A stretch of DNA of 64,000 nt, from NCBI GenBank assembly GCA_965228575.1, contig CBDDHW010000016.1, positions 124,001 through 188,000 of the forward strand. Direction: 5' to 3'. This DNA comes from UBA11612 sp965228575. Its GTDB lineage: Bacteria > Pseudomonadota > Alphaproteobacteria > Rhodospirillales > Rhodospirillaceae. This document shows positions 9,511-17,011 of this stretch, in pieces. The notes under the pieces were generated by a model. That model was given only the letters and a program-made list of their open reading frames with translations. It searched no databases and was not told the origin of the DNA. The position numbers and the translations under genes are program-made. The first letter of the stretch is position 1. Each line of letters begins with the position of its first letter.

Positions 9511-10023
9511 ATGCCACGCCCGAAAAAAACACCGGTGCCAAACAAATTCCCCAAGCCAAATCACGATCATCGTGATTGTGCGGAACGTGCTCTCGCTAAG
9601 GCTGAAGAGGTGTGCAAGGCTTCCGGCAAGAGACTTACCGATATCCGCAAGACCGTCCTGAAAGAGGTGTGGAGGAGCCACGCGCCCGTAGGGGCATACG
9701 ACGTTCTGGCAAAGCTCAACACAGGGGGCGGCCGCATCGCCCCAATGGCGGTGTACCGCGCGCTAGAATTTTTGGTGCAAAATGGCCTCGTTCACCGGGT
9801 GGAAAGTTTGAACGCATTTGTGGGATGCGCCCATCCGGGCGATAAACACGCCGCCGGATTTTTGATTTGCCGACAATGCGGGAGCGCTGCAGAGCTAAAC
9901 AGCACTGTCTTAAGCCAGACGTTAGAAAATGAACTCACAGCGAGGGGGTTTGTAGCTGATAGTCAAGTAATCGAATTGAGCGGGACATGTCCGCACTGCC
10001 GCGCCAACCATGAACGCGTCTGA
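9511..10023 (+). CDS. zur: Fur-family zinc uptake regulator Zur
   Basis: Zur is the zinc-sensing repressor of zinc import. I start it at the ATG at 9511 (MPRPKKTPVP), giving 170 residues; the open frame runs farther upstream, but that part covers the promoter and Zur box. The N-terminal winged helix includes RLTDIRKTVLKEVW and the recognition part PMAVYRALEFLVQNGLVHRV. The metal region has GCAHPGDKHAAGFLICRQCG, and a second CxxC lies near the end (GTCPHC), giving the structural zinc site of Fur proteins. The gene is first in zur-znuC-znuB, with 6 bases to znuC. Confidence 0.93.
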   Translation: MPRPKKTPVPNKFPKPNHDHRDCAERALAKAEEVCKASGKRLTDIRKTVLKEVWRSHAPVGAYDVLAKLNTGGGRIAPMAVYRALEFLVQNGLVHRVESLNAFVGCAHPGDKHAAGFLICRQCGSAAELNSTVLSQTLENELTARGFVADSQVIELSGTCPHCRANHERV

Positions 10024-10029
10024 CACCTC

Positions 10030-10794
10030 ATGACTTCGACTCAACCTCTTATAAGTGTCAGCAACGCCGTTCTCGCAAGAAACGGGCGCCACATTCTCGA
10101 TAACGTCAGTATTAGCGTGAAGCGCGGCGAGATCGTGACATTGATTGGACCGAACGGTGCGGGAAAATCAATGCTGATCCGCGCGGCGCTCGGTCTTGAA
10201 CCTTTAAACGACGGACATATTCACCGTTTACCCGGATTGAAAATCGGGTATCAACCGCAACGACTGCGCCTGGACGAAACACTGCCTCTATCTGTACGGC
10301 GCTTTCTCACGTTGACGCATAAAGAATCGGATAAAGAATTGAAGCGAAGCCTTTCTGAGGTCAACGTTCCGCATTTGCTGAGCGCAAGTATTCACACGCT
10401 ATCAGGCGGCGAATTTCAACGGGTAATGCTGGCACGTGCGATATTGCGCAGACCCGATGTATTGGTACTCGACGAACCGGAGCAGAACTTGGATACCGCC
10501 GGTGCGGTTGAGATTTACCAACTCATTGCGCGCCTTCGGAAAGATACCGGCTGCGGGGTCCTGCTTGTGTCCCACGATCTCAATGTTGTTATGGCTGCAA
10601 CCGACCAGGTTTATTGTCTTCATGGTCATGTCTGTTGCTCCGGCACACCTGACGAGATCAGTGGACACGAAGAGTTCTTGCGCCTTTTTGGATCCGCGGC
10701 CGCCAAAACCCTTGCCGTTTATCCGCACCACCATGATCACGATCACGCACCAGATGGAAGCGTGACCCATGACCATCACCACGTGGCGCATTAG
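10030..10794 (+). CDS. znuC: Zinc ABC transporter ATPase ZnuC
   Basis: This ATP-hydrolysing subunit of the ZnuABC zinc importer has 254 residues. Motifs: Walker A GPNGAGKSM, Q-loop in IGYQPQRL, signature LSGGEFQRVMLARA, Walker B VLVLDEPEQNLD, and switch His in VSHDLN. The C-terminal tail is rich in His and Asp (HHHDHDH, then HDHHH) from about residue 232, a feature of ZnuC proteins thought to bind or sense zinc at the cytoplasmic face. It lies 6 bases after zur and 9 bases before znuB. Confidence 0.95.
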   Translation: MTSTQPLISVSNAVLARNGRHILDNVSISVKRGEIVTLIGPNGAGKSMLIRAALGLEPLNDGHIHRLPGLKIGYQPQRLRLDETLPLSVRRFLTLTHKESDKELKRSLSEVNVPHLLSASIHTLSGGEFQRVMLARAILRRPDVLVLDEPEQNLDTAGAVEIYQLIARLRKDTGCGVLLVSHDLNVVMAATDQVYCLHGHVCCSGTPDEISGHEEFLRLFGSAAAKTLAVYPHHHDHDHAPDGSVTHDHHHVAH

Positions 10795-10803
10795 ACGTGG
10801 CGC

Positions 10804-11616
10804 ATGACAATGCTCGATGATTTTATTTTTCGTGCGGCGATTGCCGGTATTGGCGTTGCTCTCGTTGCTGGACCCCTCGGATGTTTCGTGGTCTGGCGAC
10901 GAATGTCCTATTTTGGAGATACCCTCGCCCACGCGGGGCTGACGGGCGTTGCTCTTGGCCTCGTCATGGGTATTAGCCCAGCCGCGGGTATTGTATTCAT
11001 CGGCATTGTCGTCGGCCTTTTGCTGCTCGCCTTGCAACGCCAGCGCCGCATTCCGACAGACACTCTATTAGGAATTTTATCTCACAGTGCTCTTGCCGTT
11101 GGATTGATAGCCGTGAGTTTTTTCGACGCTCTTCGCGTGGACCTGATGAGCTACTTGCTTGGAGATATTCTTGCGGTCTCAATTCTTGACATCGTGTGGA
11201 TTTATGTGGGCGCGATCGTGCTCCTCGGTATTCTAACATTCATCTGGAAGCCCTTAATCGCCGTGACCGTAGACGAGGACATGGCTATTGCCGAGGGTAT
11301 CAACGCGTTGCGAGTGCAACTAATCTTTACCCTTCTCATTGCCCTCACCGTCGCGCTTGCAATGAAAGTTGTCGGCGTCCTCCTGGTCACAGCGCTCCTC
11401 ATTATACCGGCCGCCGCCGCCCGGCGTTTCGCCCGCACGCCAGAAGGAATGGCCGTCAGTGCCGCAGGACTTGGAGCCGCCGCGGTCACACTTGGTTTGT
11501 TTGCCTCACTGCAGTGGGACACACCTTCGGGACCATCAATCGTTGCGGCAGCGGCGACTTTGTTCGCCCTGTCCCTTGCCCTCGGGGCAACCCTCAAGCG
11601 CTCCGGGCGTTTATAA
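10804..11616 (+). CDS. znuB: Zinc ABC transporter permease ZnuB
   Basis: This 270-residue integral membrane protein of the ABC-3 family is the channel of ZnuABC. It shows about eight hydrophobic helices and the conserved early GDTLAHAGLTGVALG segment typical of ZnuB/MntB/TroC permeases. The late VVGVLLVTALLIIPAAAAR motif carries the coupling region. It ends the zur-znuC-znuB operon. Substrate specificity (zinc rather than manganese) is inferred from the neighbouring Zur gene and Zur box. Confidence 0.94.
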   Translation: MTMLDDFIFRAAIAGIGVALVAGPLGCFVVWRRMSYFGDTLAHAGLTGVALGLVMGISPAAGIVFIGIVVGLLLLALQRQRRIPTDTLLGILSHSALAVGLIAVSFFDALRVDLMSYLLGDILAVSILDIVWIYVGAIVLLGILTFIWKPLIAVTVDEDMAIAEGINALRVQLIFTLLIALTVALAMKVVGVLLVTALLIIPAAAARRFARTPEGMAVSAAGLGAAAVTLGLFASLQWDTPSGPSIVAAAATLFALSLALGATLKRSGRL

Positions 11617-11710
11617 AGGCAATTCATCGACGAGAGCGTTTCACCGCTTCGCGGAACGCGCCATAATGTCTAGATCCGATCATTAATTTTTAGTGGCCTG
11701 ATAAAGGTTT

Positions 11711-13741
11711 ATGAACTCCCACGCGCCCTTGCCCACGCCGAAAAAAAACGCGCCTGTGTTGTTCGCGGTGGCGGCCCCGAACGCGGATCTGAGTCAGTTC
11801 GCCCGGGAAGCGTTGTGGATGGCCAATGAACGGGATTTGGATTTGACCTTGGCGGTGCGCGAAATCCCGCGGTGGCGTTCGAAATTATCTGGCCTTGAGA
11901 CAGCAGACGACATTGCGGAGTTTGCGAACCGTTGGAACATTACGTTACTTCGGTGGCGCTCGCGTGCCGACTTGGATGCGATTATGGCCGGTTGGAGTGC
12001 CCGTCGGCCTGCCCGGGTGCTGGTTGGACCGCGCGGTTTGTTCGGTCTGCGCCCCGGTTTAGCCCCTTCACTGCATGGTAAACTGATCAATTCTGCACGG
12101 TCATTGGGCCTCGATGTCGCGGTGGATGCACCTGTAACGTCGCCCAGAACATCTTTTCTCGGTCTAACATGGCGCACGGACAAAAATAGTCCTTGGTATC
12201 ACGCTTACGTCCTATCGGCGTTCGCCGTCAGCCTCGTTGCTCTTCTCGTAAGCTGGCTCGACGGGATTGTGCCGACGGAAACTTTAGCGATGACATTCCT
12301 AACGGCTGTTACCTACAGCGCGGCAACTTACGGCATGGCCGCCGCGATATTTACGGTGGTCCTAAGCCTCAGCCTCCACAACTATTTCTTTGTCGCGCCA
12401 AATTTTTCTTTCAACTTTGCATTGCCAGACGATTTTCTGGCGGCGATCATTTTTCTCGTTGTCGCCGGCATCACCAGCAATTTGTCGGGCCGTTTGCGCC
12501 AGCAGGCTGAACGTGCAAAGCGGCAAGCGCAAGAGGCCCGCGCTCTGTTTCAACTCACGCGCGACATGGCGATTGCCGAAACCACTGACGAAATTTTTGG
12601 CGCGATCGTGCAGCAATGTAATGACGTCTTTGACTGTGACACCGCACTCTTGGCACCCTTTACCGGCGGCGGGCCAAGCGGCCTCGCGCTTACATCTGTT
12701 CAAACGCGAACCGCCGCCCTACAGACAATTTACCCGCCAAACGCGTCAATGGCGCAGAGCGAGATTGAAGCGGCACGGTGGACCTACAGCAATGGCAAAG
12801 CTGCGGGGCTCGGGACAGGTGAGTTTGGCGATATGGATATATCGCTGCAGCCCATGCGTACATCGGAGGGAACGGTCGCGGTTTTAGCGCTTAAGGGTAT
12901 CCGACCCGACGTCGCGGAGCGATCTAGTTTTAACAGACTGGTCGGATCGATCTGCCGTCTTGCAGCAATCGCGGTCGAGCGAACCCTCCGCAAGCAGGAA
13001 ATAGAGAACGCCCGAGTGGTTTCCCAAACCGAGGGTCTGCGGTCTGCACTCCTGTCCTCAATCTCTCACGATTTTGGCACGCCGCTCGCGTCCATTATCG
13101 GCTCCGCATCGAGCTTACTGTCTTATGGAGCAACGTATTCTTCTGAAGTCACTCAGGATTTGCTTGAGACCATTATGGAGGAAGCCGAGCGGCTGAACCG
13201 CTTTGTGAAGAACGTTCTACAGATTACACGCGTAGAATCTGGCGCTTTGGTGCCGAGACTTCAGTGGGCCGATGTCGAAGATTTGATCTCTACCTCACTA
13301 GATGCAGCACACCGCCGCCTCACCAACTATGAGATCTACGCAGACATCACCGATAAACTGCCAATGGTCCATGTGGATTTTGTTCTCATGGAAAATGTGT
13401 TGGTCAACATATTGGACAATGCCGCAAAGTATGCTTCCGAAGGCACACCTATACAGATCACCGCCCGCAGAGATAGCGATGACATTACAATCGATATCAC
13501 AGATCAGGGCCGCGGGATCGCAAGCGAAGATTTAGGAGCGGTCTTTGATAAATTTTATCGCGCGCGTGCACGTGATCGCACAGTGGCCGGCACAGGTCTT
13601 GGTCTCGCAATCTGCAAAGGTGTTGTGGAGGCGCATGGCGGCACCATCGAAGCCTTGAGTGAGGGCTTGGAACTCGGCACAACCATACGCATTCGGCTTC
13701 CGATTAAAACGCCCACAGAATCTGAACTTGCGGATACTTGA
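11711..13741 (+). CDS. KdpD-like sensor histidine kinase lacking the KdpD N domain
   Basis: This 676-residue kinase resembles the C-terminal two thirds of KdpD. It has a universal-stress-protein-like domain (about 15-145), four TM helices of the DUF4118 type (about 165-260), a coiled-coil linker, a GAF-like domain (about 285-420), and HisKA with the phospho-acceptor His in SISHDFGTPLASIIGS. A HATPase domain follows (N box NILDNAAKYAS; G boxes DQGRGIAS and GTGLGLAI). The usual KdpD N-terminal nucleotide-binding domain with a Walker motif is missing, and the H-box has DFGTPL where DLRTPL is usual. No kdpFABC genes lie nearby. It is followed 18 bases later by a KdpE-like regulator, so the pair is a two-component system with unknown signal; potassium sensing is only a family guess. 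Confidence 0.85.
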   Translation: MNSHAPLPTPKKNAPVLFAVAAPNADLSQFAREALWMANERDLDLTLAVREIPRWRSKLSGLETADDIAEFANRWNITLLRWRSRADLDAIMAGWSARRPARVLVGPRGLFGLRPGLAPSLHGKLINSARSLGLDVAVDAPVTSPRTSFLGLTWRTDKNSPWYHAYVLSAFAVSLVALLVSWLDGIVPTETLAMTFLTAVTYSAATYGMAAAIFTVVLSLSLHNYFFVAPNFSFNFALPDDFLAAIIFLVVAGITSNLSGRLRQQAERAKRQAQEARALFQLTRDMAIAETTDEIFGAIVQQCNDVFDCDTALLAPFTGGGPSGLALTSVQTRTAALQTIYPPNASMAQSEIEAARWTYSNGKAAGLGTGEFGDMDISLQPMRTSEGTVAVLALKGIRPDVAERSSFNRLVGSICRLAAIAVERTLRKQEIENARVVSQTEGLRSALLSSISHDFGTPLASIIGSASSLLSYGATYSSEVTQDLLETIMEEAERLNRFVKNVLQITRVESGALVPRLQWADVEDLISTSLDAAHRRLTNYEIYADITDKLPMVHVDFVLMENVLVNILDNAAKYASEGTPIQITARRDSDDITIDITDQGRGIASEDLGAVFDKFYRARARDRTVAGTGLGLAICKGVVEAHGGTIEALSEGLELGTTIRIRLPIKTPTESELADT

Positions 13742-13759
13742 CGCCTATAACTTTGAGGA

Positions 13760-14464
13760 ATGGGACAAGACATGAATGCAGGCCCAAAGGTTTTAATTGT
13801 CGACGATGAACCGCAGATCCGGCGATTTCTACGCGCGAGCTTGCAAAGTCACGATTACGACTTGGTGGAAGCAGAGAATGGAAAAGATGCGATCAAGGCC
13901 TGCACCACCCAAAAGCCCGATCTGGTTATCCTTGACTTGGGATTACCCGATGTTGATGGCATGGATGTGATTAAATCGATCCGCGAATGGTCCACCGTAC
14001 CTATCATTGTGCTTTCCATACGTTCGGACGACGCGGACAAGATCGAAGCCTTGGACCGCGGTGCAAATGACTATGTGACAAAACCCTTTAGCATGGGAGA
14101 GCTCCTCGCCCGCATGCGCGCCGCGCTCAGACAAGGGCACGGAGATGGAGATGGCGCAGAACCTGTGCTCAGCGTTGGTGAGCTGACCATCGACATGAGC
14201 AAACGTTTGGTGAGCCGTGCTGGCACTCCGGTAAAACTCTCTCGCAAGGAATATGATTTGCTGCGCGTCCTTGCCTCGAACCCGGACAGAGTCATTACGC
14301 ACCAACACCTATTGAAGGAAATTTGGGGCCCAGCCTACGTTGAAGAAACTCAATATCTAAGAGTGTACATCGGACAGCTTCGGCAAAAACTGGAACGCGA
14401 TCCGGCAAATCCAATGCACCTGATTACTGAGCCGGGTGTGGGGTATCGATTGAGGGCAACCTAA
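13760..14464 (+). CDS. KdpE-like OmpR-family response regulator
   Basis: This 234-residue regulator has an N-terminal receiver domain: acidic pair in VLIVDDEPQIRR, phosphorylated Asp in VILDLGLPDVDG, Lys in YVTKPFSMGELLAR. A C-terminal winged-helix OmpR/PhoB DNA-binding domain (about 135-232) ends in EPGVGYRLRAT. The sequence style matches KdpE. GAGGA lies immediately upstream of the ATG at 13760; an alternative ATG at 13772 (MNAGPKV) has better spacing and would remove four residues. It is the cognate partner of the kinase upstream. Its target genes are unknown because no kdp transport operon is in the window. Confidence 0.88.
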   Translation: MGQDMNAGPKVLIVDDEPQIRRFLRASLQSHDYDLVEAENGKDAIKACTTQKPDLVILDLGLPDVDGMDVIKSIREWSTVPIIVLSIRSDDADKIEALDRGANDYVTKPFSMGELLARMRAALRQGHGDGDGAEPVLSVGELTIDMSKRLVSRAGTPVKLSRKEYDLLRVLASNPDRVITHQHLLKEIWGPAYVEETQYLRVYIGQLRQKLERDPANPMHLITEPGVGYRLRAT

Positions 14465-14668
14465 TTGCTCAAGTGTCGCCCACCTGATTGACCGAAATCA
14501 AAGACGCCTCATCTGCACGTCCTAGACTATTCGCCAATGCGTCTTAGTGGCAACAAAACGTCTGCTTAAAATGTGGTTGTCACCTAGCGGATCCGAAAGG
14601 GACCGTTGGAAAACCCATGGCATCCGCTTTATAATTTGTGTGTCTCTTTATCAAAATTGGAGGCCGAA

Positions 14669-15082
14669 ATGCGTATCAAAATCCTCGCTTTCGTTACCTG
14701 CGCCGCTTTACCGCTGCTTACTAGTCCGGCGGTCGCAGCTGAACCAGCACCGGAACTACTAGCCTATCCGGGTGTTGTCGCCCTTTCGGAAAGCGCGCCC
14801 GGAGAATGGTCGTATAAAAAATTTCCTGGACTGGCGCGTCTATACGTTTCGGATCGCGATACAGAAAGCCAATCAAACTGTTACGACAACTGCGTATTGG
14901 CGTGGCCGCCCGTGTATGCGTCTGAGAATGCCGAGCCTATCGGACAATGGACGATCATTGAACGCAATGACGGAACACGCCAATGGGCATATAAGAATCA
15001 ACCCGTATACGAACGTTATCATGACTCCCCGACCAACCCGAGCGGCGATGGCGTCGACGGTTTCTCGTTTCTGGAAATGTAA
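14669..15082 (+). CDS. Secreted protein of the COG4315-type repeat family
   Basis: I start this 137-residue protein at the ATG at 14669 because GGAGG lies 5 bases before it; a longer frame begins at 14606. Residues 1-23 are a signal peptide (ALPLLTSPAVAA). The mature part has two short repeats of the kind seen in predicted secreted or lipoprotein-like proteins with Tyr/Trp motifs: LARLYVSDRDTESQSNCYDN with CVLAWPPV, then TRQWAYKNQPVYERYHDS ending GDGVDGFSF. Two cysteines (NCYDNC) may form a disulfide. Function of the family is unknown. It stands alone, 204 bases after the KdpE-like gene. Confidence 0.75.
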   Translation: MRIKILAFVTCAALPLLTSPAVAAEPAPELLAYPGVVALSESAPGEWSYKKFPGLARLYVSDRDTESQSNCYDNCVLAWPPVYASENAEPIGQWTIIERNDGTRQWAYKNQPVYERYHDSPTNPSGDGVDGFSFLEM

Positions 15083-15125
15083 TTCTCTCTTGAGGGGGTA
15101 GCGACGCTACTCCCTCTCTTTCAGT

Positions 15126-15548
15126 ATGGCCGAACTCAAAACACAACCGACCAAAGTCAGCGTTGCCAAGTTTTTGAAATCCGTCGAAAACCCTGTTCGG
15201 CGCGAGGACGCCCGCACGGTAAAAAAGTTGATGGACCACATCACCGGGTGGAAGGCGAAAATGTGGGGCCCAAGTATCGTCGGATATGGACAGTACCACT
15301 ACAAATACGCGAGCGGCCGCGAAGGGGATTTTTTTGTCACAGGTTTTTCCCCACGCAAAGCCAATTTGGTCGTCTACATTATGCCCGGATACGTGGATTA
15401 CGGGCCGCTGTTAAAAAAATTGGGTAAGCACAAAATTGGAAAGTCTTGTTTGTACATAAACAAACTCGCCGACATTGATTTAAACGTCTTGGAAACCCTC
15501 ATTCGACGTTCAGTTTCTCACATGAAGAAAAACTACGACGTCAACTAG
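15126..15548 (+). CDS. DUF1801 domain protein
   Basis: This 140-residue single-domain protein matches the DUF1801 (YdhG-like) fold. It shows the opening VAKFLKSVENPVRREDARTV helix, the MWGPSIVGYGQYHYKYASGR strand region, and a C-terminal SCLYINKLADIDLNVLETLI segment. DUF1801 proteins are small cytoplasmic proteins of unknown function, related to the iron-chaperone frataxin-like fold in some members. It lies 43 bases after the secreted protein gene and ends the plus-strand run; the following sequence holds terminator hairpins for the opposite strand. Confidence 0.88.
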   Translation: MAELKTQPTKVSVAKFLKSVENPVRREDARTVKKLMDHITGWKAKMWGPSIVGYGQYHYKYASGREGDFFVTGFSPRKANLVVYIMPGYVDYGPLLKKLGKHKIGKSCLYINKLADIDLNVLETLIRRSVSHMKKNYDVN

Positions 15549-15570
15549 AGCGCCCAAAGAATAGCACCGC

Positions 15571-15725
15571 GTCAGAAAAACGCCCCGCAGCGAAAACCCG
15601 CTGCGGGGCAAGGTCCATGAACCGGGTGTTGGGGGATGGGAGAAACCGGTTCATGGTGTCGGAAAATCGATTACCAATTCGGTAAACACACTACGGCCAA
15701 TTAAACTATGGCCAAGCAAACTCCA
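15571..15725 (-). ncRNA. Candidate 3' UTR small RNA behind the sigma-factor gene
   Basis: Directly after the sigma-factor stop, the minus strand forms consecutive hairpins. Two weak ones lie at the 5' side (GGCCA/TGGCC; TTACC/GGTAA). Then comes a perfect 11-bp stem, CCATGAACCGG (656-646 in the 15.6 kb region) with CCGGTTCATGG (625-615). Its 20-base loop is C-rich (CTCCCATCCCCC). Five bases later is a perfect 10-bp GC stem followed by GTTTTTCTG, an intrinsic terminator. A C-rich exposed loop plus terminator is the layout of alphaproteobacterial anti-Shine-Dalgarno small RNAs of the CCUCCUCCC type, though the motif here is not identical. The 5' end is not determined. Confidence 0.5.
15574..15609 (-). 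terminator. Rho-independent terminator of the sigma-factor transcript
   Basis: A perfect 10-bp GC-rich stem (15600-15609 with 15582-15591), loop of 8 bases, is followed on the minus strand by GTTTTT. The plus strand has no T run after the stem, so it terminates minus-strand transcription from the sigma-factor gene or the candidate small RNA. Confidence 0.85.
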
Positions 15726-16229
15726 TTAAGCAGCTGCCATCGATGTTTCATCCAAACCCATTGCGGCTCTCAAGTGTGCCCGACCGCGGCATAAGCGAGA
15801 CTTCACTGTGCCGACAGGCTCGCCAAGAGATCTGGCAAACTTTTGTTGTGAACCGTCGTGTAAACCAAGAGCCGTGATGGCTTGGCGTTCACTCTTCGAC
15901 AGCGAGCTGATTGCCTTGACAGTCTCTTTGAGAAAAATCGTATTGATTTGTCCTGGGCTCTGAACATGCGACCGCCGTCCGTCCATCATTGCCATTGAGC
16001 GGCGATCCAAAGCTTCACGGCGTTTGCCGCTGATAAAAATATTGCGCATCAGAGTGAACAGCCAGGACTTGAGGCTGGTTCCGGCTTGAAACAGCGCCTT
16101 TTTGCGAAGTGCGCGCTCGACGCAATCTTGGAGCAAATCGTTTGCATCATCTTCATTGCGCGTGAGCGAACGGGCAAACCGAGTAAGATCGGGGATCAGG
16201 GCCTGCAGTTCTGCGTCAAAGGTCGTCAT
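15726..16229 (-). CDS. ECF-type RNA polymerase sigma factor, EcfG-like
   Basis: This sigma-70 family factor of 167 residues has region 2 (DDANDLLQDCVERALRKKALF, then TSLKSWLFTLMRNIFISGKRRE) and region 4 (SKSERQAITALGLHDGSQQKFARSLGEPVGTVKSRLCRGRAHL), and lacks regions 1 and 3, as ECF factors do. The wording around LFQAGTSLKSWLFTLMRN resembles EcfG general-stress factors, but no phyR or nepR gene is adjacent. I start it at the ATG at 16229, which has GGAGG 5 bases upstream; the longer frame opens with a TTG overlapping that site. Which promoters it serves is unknown. Its transcript ends in the hairpins at 15.57-15.66 kb. Confidence 0.88.
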   Translation of the reverse strand: MTTFDAELQALIPDLTRFARSLTRNEDDANDLLQDCVERALRKKALFQAGTSLKSWLFTLMRNIFISGKRREALDRRSMAMMDGRRSHVQSPGQINTIFLKETVKAISSLSKSERQAITALGLHDGSQQKFARSLGEPVGTVKSRLCRGRAHLRAAMGLDETSMAAA

Positions 16230-16588
16230 GTGAGCCTCCAAAAACTAAACTCGAATACTCTGGATTGCGGGGGAGAGCCGTTCCCGGGGGAATCGATTGT
16301 GAGGTCGACCCTCCCGCCGTTTTCCGAGGATGAGAGTGCGGGCTAGAGGCATAAACGCGCGATGTGGAAAGGTGGCCGAGCGCATAAAGAAAGAATCAGA
16401 ACTTATATCGCGAAATTCGTGCATCGATGGACAAATATCAGCGCCTTGCTCGCGTATATTGCTGATATTTAAGAGGTTTTATGGCTGATACAGCAGACGA
16501 GAGGGGCCATACGCGGCCCGATGGGGCATAAAAAAAATATAAAAATTACGCGCTTATTGTGCGTCGCGGTGCCCAGAAATTCACGACG
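16230..16588. other. Intergenic region with promoter of the sigma gene
   Basis: This 359-base gap holds the promoter of the minus-strand sigma factor. A GGAAC element on the minus strand (16284-16280), the -35 core of EcfG-type promoters, suggests possible autoregulation, but I see no convincing matching -10. It also holds the long dyad at 16433-16470. A tiny frame at 16482-16532 (AAGAGG then ATG, 16 residues) has no further support. Confidence 0.5.
16433..16470. repeat. 10-bp perfect inverted repeat with 18-base spacer
   Basis: AAATATCAGC at 16433-16442 is mirrored exactly by GCTGATATTT at 16461-16470. There is no T run behind it, so it is not an obvious terminator. It could be a paired operator or an RNA hairpin in the leader of the tiny frame that starts at 16482. 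No regulator can be named. Confidence 0.6.
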
Positions 16589-16768
16589 TTACCTGCGCCG
16601 AATCTCCCCGCCCATGGCGAGCCCTGCAAGCCCACCGATCGCGAAAAACAATGCCGTCGCGTCAAGCATCATACGTGCGAATTGCCCGCTTTCTGGGTCC
16701 GCAGCGTAAAGATCTAGAAGAACGACACCAATGATGGCGAGATAGCAAAAGTACTTTATATGCGGCAT
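16589..16768 (-). CDS. Small two-helix membrane protein, 59 residues
   Basis: The frame reads MPHIKYFCYLAIIGVVLLDL at its start, then YAADPESGQF, and ends GGLAGLAMGGEIRRR. Two hydrophobic segments (about 6-21 and 38-52) are separated by a short polar turn, and positively charged residues lie at the end, the pattern of a small inner-membrane hairpin. Only a weak GGGG stretch lies upstream as a ribosome-binding site. No family is recognised. Even composition and sensible topology argue for a real gene; it lies alone on the minus strand between the kinase and the sigma factor. Confidence 0.55.
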   Translation of the reverse strand: MPHIKYFCYLAIIGVVLLDLYAADPESGQFARMMLDATALFFAIGGLAGLAMGGEIRRR

Positions 16769-17011
16769 TGTGCGCGGCCCCTACCCCTAGGTTGCCAAAG
16801 TATTTTCAGCCTTATTGCAGCCCGTTTGTTCGAGTTTTTCCGAGCTAAGTGATAAACGTCAGCGAACCACAGACGGTTGCAATGACCAGCGCAAATTCAC
16901 CATTGAGTTGATTGCAATACTCAACATTTTGAAACGGGTCGGTGTATTGGGGGACATGCAGCGCATGCATGCTGCGATACTAAGGAAGAATAAACTCGCT
17001 TAATTCAGCGG

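Noticed and set aside
16482..16532. Tiny 16-residue frame with a good ribosome-binding site
   Set aside because: Too short to support by sequence alone; kept only as context for the nearby dyad.
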